From Prochlorococcus sp. AG-347-J22 (GTDB lineage Bacteria > Cyanobacteriota > Cyanobacteriia > PCC-6307 > Cyanobiaceae), in the NCBI GenBank assembly GCA_003279005.1, contig QCBY01000002.1, positions 62,001-126,000 of the forward strand: a stretch of DNA of 64,000 nt. Direction: 5' to 3'. Made by a program: the position numbers and the translations under genes. Positions 18,929-27,799 of the stretch are shown one piece after another. Below the pieces are notes generated by a model that worked only from the letters and a program-made list of their open reading frames with translations, made no database searches and was not told where the DNA came from. Every line of letters begins with the position of its first letter. Position 1 is the first letter of the stretch.

Positions 18929-20731
18929 CTAATTTTTCAATGATTTCTTCTTATTCAATTTTCTCATTCTTATTGAATCAGGGGTTACTTCTAACATTTC
19001 ATCGGGTCCTATATACTCAAGTGCTCTTTCAAGAGTAATATCTACAGGAGATTGTAAAGTATCTAATTCTTCTGCACCCGCCGATCTCATATTTGTCAAT
19101 TGCTTAGTTTTGCAAATATTCAACTCTAGGTCTTGAGGTCTATTGTTCTCGCCAATAATCATACCTTTATAAACTTTTACTCCAGGCTTTATAAAATAGA
19201 CTCCTCTATCTTCAGCATTTTTTAAAGCATAGAAAGTAGCAACACCTTCTTCAAAAGAAACAAGCACTCCATTTCTTCTAGTCTCAAAATCGCCTGTTTT
19301 AGGTTTATATTCATAAAAAGAGTGACTCATAATTCCCTCACCTCTTGTAATTCGGACAAATTCACCCCGAAATCCTATAAGTCCTCTTGATGGTACTAAA
19401 AATTCTAATTGAGTTCTCCCATCTGAACTTGTCTGCATATTTTTCATTTCAGCTTTTCTTGATCCTAGTTTTTCAATACAAGAACCAACTGCTACTTCTG
19501 GAACATCTAAAACCAATGTCTCTATGGGCTCACATTCAACATTATCAATTTCTCTAAAAATAACTTGTGGTTGCGAAATTTGAAATTCAAAACCTTCCCT
19601 GCGCATTGTTTCTATCAAAATTCCTAAATGAAGTTCTCCTCTCCCAGAGACAGAGAACCTATCTGGAGAATCTGTTTCTTCAACTCTAAGAGCTACATTT
19701 GTTAACAATTCTCTCTCCAATCTATTTTTTAATTGTCTGCTGGTAACAAATTTCCCTTCTTTTCCAGCAAATGGAGAATCATTTACTACGAAGGTCATAT
19801 TTAATGTAGGTTCATCAACTTTAATTAAAGGAAGTGGATGAGGAGAATCCGGACAAGCAATTGTTTCTCCAATATTTACATCATCAAAACCAGAAAGAGC
19901 CACAATATCTCCGGCAAAAGCTTCATCAATATCAATTCTTTGTAAACCTTCAAATCCTAAAAGTTTACTTACTTTTCCCTTGATAGTTTTTCCATTTTCT
20001 TTTATTAAACTTGCTTGTTGTCCATTTTTTATAGTTCCATTATGAATCTTTCCAATAACAATTCTTCCCAAGAAATCAGAATAATCCAGAGTTGTAATTT
20101 GAAGCTGAAGTGGCTTTTTTAGATCTCCTACGGGAGGAGGTACATGCCTAAGAATAGATTCAAAAAGGGGCATCATATTATCACTATTAGATTCCATTTC
20201 TTCTTTTGCGAAGCCAGATAAGCCGCTTCCATATAAATAAGGAAAATCACATTGATCATCATCAGCTCCCAATTCAAGAAACAAATCAAGAACTTTATCC
20301 ACAGCTATTTCAGGGACAACTCTAGGTCTATCTATTTTATTTACAAATACTATAGGCCTGAGCCCCTTTTCCAATGCTTTTTTTAAAACAAATCTTGTTT
20401 GAGGCATTGGACCCTCATTAGCATCAACAATTAACAAGCAACCATCAACCATGCCTAATACCCTCTCAACTTCTCCTCCAAAGTCAGCATGTCCTGGTGT
20501 ATCAATAATGTTAATTCTTGTGTTTTTATAATTCACAGCTGTATTTTTTGAAAGAATTGTTATCCCTCTTTCCCTCTCGAGATCATTAGAGTCCATTACA
20601 CAAGTTGGAACAACTTCATTATCCCTAAATATTCCAGATTGAGATAGTAATGCATCTACAAGAGTTGTTTTCCCATGATCTACATGAGCTATTATTGCTA
20701 CATTTCTTATTTCAGTATTTGAGGATGACAT
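18929..20731 (-). CDS. typA: Translational GTPase TypA/BipA
   Basis: Ribosome-associated GTPase of the EF-G family involved in late ribosome assembly and stress adaptation. At 600 residues it has the full architecture: G1 [11 protein letters not shown]3 [16 protein letters not shown]4 NKIDRP, an EF-Tu-like domain 2, and the BipA-specific C-terminal domain ([20 protein letters not shown] ahead of it). The [10 protein letters not shown] start is normal. It lies upstream of the DUF309 gene and lptB. Confidence 0.97.
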   Translation of the reverse strand: MSSSNTEIRNVAIIAHVDHGKTTLVDALLSQSGIFRDNEVVPTCVMDSNDLERERGITILSKNTAVNYKNTRINIIDTPGHADFGGEVERVLGMVDGCLLIVDANEGPMPQTRFVLKKALEKGLRPIVFVNKIDRPRVVPEIAVDKVLDLFLELGADDDQCDFPYLYGSGLSGFAKEEMESNSDNMMPLFESILRHVPPPVGDLKKPLQLQITTLDYSDFLGRIVIGKIHNGTIKNGQQASLIKENGKTIKGKVSKLLGFEGLQRIDIDEAFAGDIVALSGFDDVNIGETIACPDSPHPLPLIKVDEPTLNMTFVVNDSPFAGKEGKFVTSRQLKNRLERELLTNVALRVEETDSPDRFSVSGRGELHLGILIETMRREGFEFQISQPQVIFREIDNVECEPIETLVLDVPEVAVGSCIEKLGSRKAEMKNMQTSSDGRTQLEFLVPSRGLIGFRGEFVRITRGEGIMSHSFYEYKPKTGDFETRRNGVLVSFEEGVATFYALKNAEDRGVYFIKPGVKVYKGMIIGENNRPQDLELNICKTKQLTNMRSAGAEELDTLQSPVDITLERALEYIGPDEMLEVTPDSIRMRKLNKKKSLKN

Positions 20732-20871
20732 CTAAAAACAAACAACCCGATAAGTGACTATATCAAGGCTAACTCAAAGAATGCTTATTCTGAAGTAATT
20801 AATTCTAAGACTTTGAAAATCTTATATAAATTTTTCAGTATTATATTAATTATATTAATTTTTAAATTTAT

Positions 20872-21579
20872 CTATTTCCTATTTGATGCTTCAAATACTT
20901 TAAGTGCTTCAATTGATCCTTCATATCTCCAATGCCAAGGCTCATAATCAACATTTTGATTATTTTTATTGAAAGATAATTTAAAGTGGTATTTAGCAGC
21001 ATTATTTTTTAACCACATAAAAGCATCGGTATTCTCAAATTCAACATCAAAGTCTGTTTTTGGATTATTAAAATCACCAATATCTATAGCAAAACCAGTA
21101 CTATGTTCAGAATATCCAGGAGGGGCTGATACCCTGGCCCTTTCCGCAGCAACTTGATTCCTTTTAGATTTTAAAGAATAAAAAATTTCTCTCTGCAAAT
21201 TTATTGATCTATATCCACTTAAGAAAACTAACAATATTCCATCATTTTTCGCATCTTGCCTCATTTTTAGAAGAGATTCTCTCATATCAATATGAACCTC
21301 TATATTAGGCTCAATCAAAACCAGTTTTTCTTTAGAAATTTCACTGTAAGGTAAGTGACCTAAAATACTATGATCATGATCATGAGCATTTTCGATATTA
21401 TCTATAGAACTTAGTCTTAAATTCCTAATAAACCTCAATCCAGCAATAGAGAATAATAATAAAACAACTGGAAATATTAGTAGTATTATTTTTTTAAATT
21501 TTGGATAAGTTTCTCTAGGATATTTCCTTTCAGCAACTAGGATATCAAATACATCATTTGCTTCTTCTTGCCGGTCCAA
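20872..21579 (-). CDS. Membrane-anchored D-alanyl-D-alanine carboxypeptidase (M15B/VanY-like)
   Basis: Zinc carboxypeptidase that trims D-alanine from peptidoglycan stem peptides. The 235-residue protein has one membrane anchor near residues 28-47 and a periplasmic M15B domain. SGYRSINLQREIF, SEHSTGFAIDIGD (zinc-binding histidine and aspartate) and EPWHWRY (glutamate base and zinc histidine) are all intact. A second M15-family enzyme, of the VanX type, lies at 27.1 kb. Confidence 0.9.
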   Translation of the reverse strand: MDRQEEANDVFDILVAERKYPRETYPKFKKIILLIFPVVLLLFSIAGLRFIRNLRLSSIDNIENAHDHDHSILGHLPYSEISKEKLVLIEPNIEVHIDMRESLLKMRQDAKNDGILLVFLSGYRSINLQREIFYSLKSKRNQVAAERARVSAPPGYSEHSTGFAIDIGDFNNPKTDFDVEFENTDAFMWLKNNAAKYHFKLSFNKNNQNVDYEPWHWRYEGSIEALKVFEASNRK

Positions 21580-21687
21580 TATTTAAAGATTTATTGAAAA
21601 ACTTATTTCGATATTAACTATAAATTTACGAAATGCACTTTTATAAGCAAATTGATGTAGTTTTTTAATAGGGTACTATTTTTTTAT

Positions 21688-23019
21688 ATGTTGAGAGTTG
21701 CTGTAATCGGTGGGGGTCCAAGTGGTTCATGTGCTGCTGAAATACTTGCTAAATCCGGGATAAAGACTTGGCTTTTTGAAAGGAAATTAGATAATGCCAA
21801 ACCTTGTGGAGGAGCTATACCTTTATGCATGGTTGAAGAGTTCGACTTACCAGAATCAATTATCGATAGGAAGGTGAGACATATGAAAATGATTTCTCCC
21901 TCTAATAGAGAAGTTGATATTAGCTTAGATAATGTTTATGGAAAAAGTGATAATGAATTTATTGGAATGTGCAGAAGAGAAGTAATGGATGCATTCATGA
22001 GAAACAGGGCATCTGAGCTTGGAGCAACATTAATTAATGGATTAGTTACCTCAATAGATACTGGAAATAATAACCAAGGTCCATACAAACTTACATATTC
22101 TGATTTTTCTTCAGGAGATAAGAAAGGAGAGCTTAAAGAACTAACAGTAGATCTATTAATCGGAGCTGACGGAGCTAATAGCAGAGTTGCTAAAGCTATG
22201 GATGCTGGCGATTACAAAGTGGCCATCGCATTCCAAGAAAGAATTAAATTACCTAAAGAAGAGATGAGTTACTACGAAGACCTAGCTGAGATGTACGTAG
22301 GAACCGATGTTTCTCCTGACTTTTATGGTTGGGTATTTCCTAAATATGATCATGTTGCAGTTGGGACAGGTACAATGCAAAAGAATCAATCCTTAATAAA
22401 AGGACTTCAAGAAGGTGTAAGAAATAGAGCAAAAAAAAGGCTTGTTAATGGAGAAGTTATTAAAGTTGAAGCACACCCTATCCCTGAGCATCCAAGGCCT
22501 CGAAGAGTTGTTGGAAGAATGGCTTTAGTAGGAGACGCAGCAGGCTATGTTACGAAGAGTTCTGGAGAAGGTATATATTTTGCAGCAAAAAGTGGAAGAA
22601 TGTGTGCTGAAGAAGTTGTTGAAGCTTCAAAAAATGGACAAGTTATTCCAACTGAAAATGATTTAAAAAATTACCTGAAGAAATGGGATAAGAAATATGG
22701 CACAACTTACAAAGTATTAGAAATTCTTCAAAGTATTTTTTATAGAAATGATTCTGCAAGAGAAGCTTTTGTTGAGATGTGTGATGACATGGATGTTCAA
22801 AGACTAACTTTTGATAGTTACCTATACAAAAGAGTTGTTTCTATGAAACCTCTCCAACAACTTAAGATTACAATGCTCACTCTAGGATCAATTTTAAGGG
22901 GTAAAGCACTAGCACCATTAATTTATAAACCTGTTAAGAGCGCTGTAAGGGAAGACAAAGAAGTCGAAAATATGCTTAAAAATTATTCAATTAAAGGTGG
23001 AATTAAAGTTAAAAGTTAG
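21688..23019 (+). CDS. chlP: Geranylgeranyl reductase
   Basis: Flavoprotein that reduces geranylgeranyl groups to phytyl for chlorophyll and tocopherol. The 443-residue protein starts with the FAD dinucleotide-binding motif VAVIGGGPSGSCAAE. It also has the PCGGAIP substrate-loop region and the second FAD motif VGDAAGYVTKSSGEGIYFA. The ATG at 21688 sits just before the FAD motif, as in the family. Its stop overlaps the convergent glyS stop by four bases. Confidence 0.97.
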   Translation: MLRVAVIGGGPSGSCAAEILAKSGIKTWLFERKLDNAKPCGGAIPLCMVEEFDLPESIIDRKVRHMKMISPSNREVDISLDNVYGKSDNEFIGMCRREVMDAFMRNRASELGATLINGLVTSIDTGNNNQGPYKLTYSDFSSGDKKGELKELTVDLLIGADGANSRVAKAMDAGDYKVAIAFQERIKLPKEEMSYYEDLAEMYVGTDVSPDFYGWVFPKYDHVAVGTGTMQKNQSLIKGLQEGVRNRAKKRLVNGEVIKVEAHPIPEHPRPRRVVGRMALVGDAAGYVTKSSGEGIYFAAKSGRMCAEEVVEASKNGQVIPTENDLKNYLKKWDKKYGTTYKVLEILQSIFYRNDSAREAFVEMCDDMDVQRLTFDSYLYKRVVSMKPLQQLKITMLTLGSILRGKALAPLIYKPVKSAVREDKEVENMLKNYSIKGGIKVKS

Positions 23020-25172
23020 AGTAATCTAAAGTCAGCTATTTTTAAAGAGTAATTTCTAACCAACCCCAATAAATTGAGGCGATTTTTTCTAATTAGAAGA
23101 TCTGCTGCCATCACTAGAACGCCCTTTTCGTTATCAAAAAGTTCATTAAGATTTTTAGTATTTTTGTCAAAAAGGCTAAATAATTTTAAATTATCAAAAT
23201 CCGAATATGATTGGAGTTTTTCTAATTCTTTAACGAATTCAAATACTTTAGTTTCACATTCTTTTTCAAATAACCTTGGATTTACATGATCTATGGATGA
23301 AAAAATTGTAATTTTTAAATTACCCTTTTCAGCGAGTTTGCTAATTCTAGAGATAACTTTTTTAACTTCATAAAAATTTGCGTTACCTTTAATTTGGTTA
23401 ATAGTATTTATTCTATTTTTTAAATCCAAAATATTAATTATTTTTTTGTCGTAAGAAGAATCAATAAAACAAGTAGCTTTAATTATTTCTTTACCGATTG
23501 ATAATTCATCAAGATGATTGATAATTCTTTGATTAGTAAATTCAACTAAATCATCTAAAACTTTTTCCTTCACAAATTTTAAATTTGGTAATGAAATTCT
23601 CCAATATTCTAGAAGTTCCTCAAAGATATTTTTAAATGATAAATCTAGCTCAAATTGCCAAATAATAACAATAATCCCATTTAAAGTTCTTCTTAATGCA
23701 TAAGGGTCAGAGGAACCACTTGGTCTTTTACCAGAAATAAATATACTTATTAAAGTTTCTATTTTGTCAGAAATAGAAACAATAGCTCCATATTTTGTGG
23801 AGGGTAAATCATCTTTATAAAAACTAGGCAAATAATGTTCAGATACTGCTATGCAAATTTCCTCACTAAAGCCTTCATTTCGCAAATATTTTCCTCCCAT
23901 TATCCCTTGTAATTCAGGAAATTCATAAACAATTTCACTACATAAATCGTTTTTACAGTATTTTGCAGCTTCTTTTATTTTTTCTCTATCTAGAGAATTA
24001 TCATTCAAAAATTTAATTATCATTTCCGCTATTACCTGAATTCTTTCTACCCTCTCAAAAACATTTCCCATTCCTTTTAAGTAAGAAACCAATTTTAGTT
24101 TTTCATTTCTTTCTTTAGAAGGAACCTTTTTATCACTTTCTACAAAAAACTTTGCATCAGAAAATCTTGCCTTTAGCACTTTTTCGTTACCGCTTGAGAT
24201 AATATCATTGGATTCTTTTAAACCATTTGAGATGATAAAGAAATTTGTACTTATGATTTTTTCAGAACTCAATTCTAATTTTGAAAATATTACATTTTTC
24301 TTAAGAAGAGGAATATATCTTTGGTGACTTTTCATTACTGTTGAAAGAACTTCAACAGGTAAACTAAGAAATAGCTTATCAAAATTACCTTTTATTAAAT
24401 TAGGTAATTCAACCAAATCAGTTAGTTCGTTAAGTAAATCCTCAGAGAGATCAGGATTTAAACTTAATGATTGAGATTCCTGACTTACAAGTTCTACAAT
24501 TTTTTCTTTTCTTTGCTCTCTTTTAACTATTACACCATTACTTGCCATTAATTCAAAATACTTATCTGGACTTATAATTTTAATAACCTTACTAAAAAGT
24601 CTGTTACTTTTTGATTTATTACCTATCCAAATCTTTGGATCACATTCATCGAATACAAAATCAAGAATTTCATCATTATAAAGTGAAACGAGCCATCTGA
24701 TAGGCCTAGAAAATTTGAAGCTACCATATCCCCATTTCATAAATCTGGGCCCTTGCAAGTTTTTTATTAACTTAGGAATTATTGAAGATAAAGAAGACTT
24801 TGTAGATACTCCTTTCTCAATTTTTTTTCCATAAACAAAATCATCCTTTTCAGTATTTTTTATTTCAAGATCATCAATACCTATCCCTAAACTATTTGCG
24901 AAACCTACAGCAGCATTTGTAGGGACTCCATTTAAATAAGCAGAACTTGCTTTGGGACCTTTTCTAATCTCAATTTTGTCTTCCGAGTAATCAACTAAAC
25001 CATCAATAAATAAAACGATTCTCCTTGGCGTGGACGTGCAAATAATACTTTTATATTTGATAAGATTTTTATCAAGTTCGAATTTTATTAGAGAATCAAT
25101 TTGTTCTATTACAGAATGAGAAAAATCTGCTGGTAGCTCTTCTGTACCTATCTCAAGTAAATATTTTGACAA
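23016..25172 (-). CDS. glyS: Glycyl-tRNA synthetase beta subunit
   Basis: Beta subunit of the bacterial heterotetrameric glycyl-tRNA synthetase, responsible for tRNA recognition. The 718-residue protein begins with the family's YLLEIGTEELPADF. It contains GPRFMKWG, SHQRYIPL and the HD-like region KYGAIVSISDKIETL, and ends in the DALR-type anticodon-binding segment. The alpha subunit gene glyQ is not in the window. Head-to-head with sir across 87 bases. Confidence 0.97.
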   Translation of the reverse strand: MSKYLLEIGTEELPADFSHSVIEQIDSLIKFELDKNLIKYKSIICTSTPRRIVLFIDGLVDYSEDKIEIRKGPKASSAYLNGVPTNAAVGFANSLGIGIDDLEIKNTEKDDFVYGKKIEKGVSTKSSLSSIIPKLIKNLQGPRFMKWGYGSFKFSRPIRWLVSLYNDEILDFVFDECDPKIWIGNKSKSNRLFSKVIKIISPDKYFELMASNGVIVKREQRKEKIVELVSQESQSLSLNPDLSEDLLNELTDLVELPNLIKGNFDKLFLSLPVEVLSTVMKSHQRYIPLLKKNVIFSKLELSSEKIISTNFFIISNGLKESNDIISSGNEKVLKARFSDAKFFVESDKKVPSKERNEKLKLVSYLKGMGNVFERVERIQVIAEMIIKFLNDNSLDREKIKEAAKYCKNDLCSEIVYEFPELQGIMGGKYLRNEGFSEEICIAVSEHYLPSFYKDDLPSTKYGAIVSISDKIETLISIFISGKRPSGSSDPYALRRTLNGIIVIIWQFELDLSFKNIFEELLEYWRISLPNLKFVKEKVLDDLVEFTNQRIINHLDELSIGKEIIKATCFIDSSYDKKIINILDLKNRINTINQIKGNANFYEVKKVISRISKLAEKGNLKITIFSSIDHVNPRLFEKECETKVFEFVKELEKLQSYSDFDNLKLFSLFDKNTKNLNELFDNEKGVLVMAADLLIRKNRLNLLGLVRNYSLKIADFRLL

Positions 25173-25259
25173 AAAAAAATTATGGCTATTACAACTATAA
25201 TTTACTACCGGTTAAATAAGGTTTTCGCTAATGTATAAAAAGAGATATGTTTTGGTCCC

Positions 25260-27050
25260 TTGATCAAGGTTGAGAAAGTAAAAAAGAAAAAAGAGATTGC
25301 TAAACAAGATACTGTTTGTTTAGCAAATGGCTTAGAAGTATCCAAATTTGAGAATTTCAAAAAAGGTAGTGAATTTCTTAAGGAACCACTTGCAAGTGAA
25401 TTAAAAAATGAAAGTGACCATTTTACCAATGATGCGGTTCAGTTATTGAAATTTCATGGAAGTTATCAACAAGATAATAGAGAGAATAGAAAACCTGGCA
25501 AAAAAAAAGATTGGCAAATGATGCTGAGGCTGAGAAGCCCTGGAGGAGAAATACCTGGAAAATTATTTCTATCTTTGAATGAATTATCAGACAAACTTGG
25601 TAATGGAACGCTTAGGGCAACAACTAGACAAGCCTTCCAAATGCATGGAATCAGAAAAGAAAATTTGAAAGAAGTTATTCATTCTATTGTAAATTCAATG
25701 GGTTCCACTTTAGCTGCGTGTGGGGACATAAATAGAAATGTTATGGCTCCGGCCGCACCCTTCGAAACATCAGAATACAAAACCGCAAGAAATTTAGCTG
25801 TAAAAGTTGCTGATCTTTTAACCCCCGTAGCAGGACAAGGAACCTTTTTAGAACTTTGGGCGGATGGAGATTTGGAATACACAATAAAACCTGACAAAGA
25901 AATATTAAAGAATAGAAAATTACAGTACAAAGAGCATGTTTTTAGCGGAACCAAAGAGGAACCTCTTTATGGTGCTAATTACCTTCCAAGAAAATTTAAA
26001 TGTGCTGTTACAGTTCCAGGGGATAATTCTGTTGATCTTCTCACTAATGATATTGGAATAGTTGCATTTACATCTAAAAATGGAGACTTTGAAGGTTGTA
26101 ATTTTTATATCGGCGGAGGTATGGGCAGAACCCATAATAATGAAGAGACATTTGCAAGAATTGCAGATCCACTTGGTTATGTACCAGAGAGGGATACATA
26201 TGAATTAATTCAGAGTATTGTTGCTATACAAAGAGATTTTGGTGACAGGAAATCAAGAAAAAATTCAAGAATGAAATATCTTCTTCATAGGAAAGGGATT
26301 AAGTGGTTCAAAAAAATTCTTTTAGATAAGTACTTTAAAAAAGAAATTAAGCCTTTAAGAAAAGAACCTGAGAACAAATTAATTGATTATCTAGGTTGGC
26401 ATGAACAAAATAAAGATTACTCATTCGTTGGACTACCTTTATTATCAGGAAGGCTTTCAGGAAAGAAAAAATCAGTAATTAGAGATATTGTCAAAGAAAA
26501 TGATCTTGATATAAGACTTACTCCTAATCAGGATATTTTGCTTTGTAATGTACCCAATAAAAATAAAAGCGAAATTAAAAAGGCTTTAGTAAATATTGGA
26601 TATGACAATCTAGATAATATCAATGAAATCCAAAGACACGCTTTAGCATGTCCAGCCCTTCCTCTTTGCGGACTTGCTATGACTGAAGCGGAGAGAATTT
26701 TACCTGAAGTACTCAATAGAATTGAAAAATTACTTAATGAAATGAATATAGAAAAAACAATATTATTCCGAATGACAGGCTGTCCAAACGGATGTACAAG
26801 ACCTTATATGGCAGAGTTAGCCCTTGTTGGAAGTGGGCAAAATAAATATCAACTATGGTTAGGAGGCAGTAAAAACTTACAAAGATTAGCTAAGCCCTAC
26901 TTGCAAAGAATGGAGCTTGACGATCTAGAAAAAACCATTAAACCTTTATTAGATTGTTGGAAGAAAAGTTGTTCAGAAGAAGATTTTGGGGATTTTATGT
27001 ATAATCAAAATGATTCACTAATTATAAATTTACTAAAAGCAATTGATTAA
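25260..27050 (+). CDS. sir: Ferredoxin-sulfite reductase
   Basis: Siroheme/[4Fe-4S] enzyme that reduces sulfite to sulfide with photosynthetic ferredoxin. Both ferredoxin-like repeats are present, the first with the LRATTRQAFQMHGI substrate-arginine motif. The cluster cysteines lie in CPALPLC (Cys464, Cys470) and CPNGC (Cys508, Cys512). The start is taken as TTG at 25260, since no ATG is in frame before the conserved region; the lysine-rich N-terminus is plausible but the exact start is uncertain. A nitrite reductase assignment is possible in principle, but the overall sequence reads as the sulfite enzyme. Confidence 0.9.
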   Translation: MIKVEKVKKKKEIAKQDTVCLANGLEVSKFENFKKGSEFLKEPLASELKNESDHFTNDAVQLLKFHGSYQQDNRENRKPGKKKDWQMMLRLRSPGGEIPGKLFLSLNELSDKLGNGTLRATTRQAFQMHGIRKENLKEVIHSIVNSMGSTLAACGDINRNVMAPAAPFETSEYKTARNLAVKVADLLTPVAGQGTFLELWADGDLEYTIKPDKEILKNRKLQYKEHVFSGTKEEPLYGANYLPRKFKCAVTVPGDNSVDLLTNDIGIVAFTSKNGDFEGCNFYIGGGMGRTHNNEETFARIADPLGYVPERDTYELIQSIVAIQRDFGDRKSRKNSRMKYLLHRKGIKWFKKILLDKYFKKEIKPLRKEPENKLIDYLGWHEQNKDYSFVGLPLLSGRLSGKKKSVIRDIVKENDLDIRLTPNQDILLCNVPNKNKSEIKKALVNIGYDNLDNINEIQRHALACPALPLCGLAMTEAERILPEVLNRIEKLLNEMNIEKTILFRMTGCPNGCTRPYMAELALVGSGQNKYQLWLGGSKNLQRLAKPYLQRMELDDLEKTIKPLLDCWKKSCSEEDFGDFMYNQNDSLIINLLKAID

Positions 27051-27053
27051 GAT

Positions 27054-27740
27054 TTAAATTTTCCCATATAAAGCGCAAGCCTTTTTATTCTTCCAAGCCC
27101 ATAATTGATCACCGTAACTAAAATGCCACCATTCATTTGGATGCTGAACGAATTCAAATTCAAGCATAATTTCTCTTAATAAATTTCTTCTATAATTAAA
27201 AATAATAGCGTCTTCTCTTTCAATATTTTTATAGAAATCTGGTTTAGATTTCTCATCCATCTGATCAATATTACTTCCCATATCAACAATGTTTCCGTAT
27301 TTATCTGCCAAAGTAATGTCCAAAGCACCACCAGTTGAATGCGGAGGAGGAAATCTTTTATCAACTGATGGGTATGCCCAAAATTGTTCAACTTTTTTTT
27401 GTACTAGAGGATATCGTTTAAAATCTTTCATAGAAGTTTCAATGCCTAACTTATCACACTCCAAACTAAATGCTCTATTGAACATAAATTCTTGCACTTC
27501 TACTGGACGCCAACTGTCATAAATCAAAAGGTAAAAACTATCATTTATCGATTTTAAATATTCATTTACTTTTATTAATCTTTTGACAACTTCTTCTCTT
27601 AATTTCCAAATTTCCTTTTCCCCATTATAAGGGGCACCTAAATCATGATAAGGATGAGGACTAAAAAATTTAAAGCAGTTTGGTATAGTTATTAATTTTT
27701 CTTTATTATCTTTAATAGGGATTTTATTCCAAGTTTTCAA
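27054..27740 (-). CDS. VanX-like D-alanyl-D-alanine dipeptidase (M15D)
   Basis: Predicted zinc dipeptidase that splits D-Ala-D-Ala. The 228-residue protein keeps the complete VanX active-site set: Arg78 (YDSWRP), zinc ligands His134 and Asp141 (HSTGGALD), the general base Glu203 and zinc His206 (EWWHF). No signal peptide is seen, so action is cytosolic. There are no vanR/S/H/A neighbours, so vancomycin resistance is not implied; recycling of cell-wall dipeptides is more likely. Convergent with sir, three bases apart. Confidence 0.88.
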   Translation of the reverse strand: MKTWNKIPIKDNKEKLITIPNCFKFFSPHPYHDLGAPYNGEKEIWKLREEVVKRLIKVNEYLKSINDSFYLLIYDSWRPVEVQEFMFNRAFSLECDKLGIETSMKDFKRYPLVQKKVEQFWAYPSVDKRFPPPHSTGGALDITLADKYGNIVDMGSNIDQMDEKSKPDFYKNIEREDAIIFNYRRNLLREIMLEFEFVQHPNEWWHFSYGDQLWAWKNKKACALYGKI

Positions 27741-27799
27741 TTAAATATTTAAAATTAATCTCATATTTGCATATATTTAAAAATTGACAAATAAATGTA

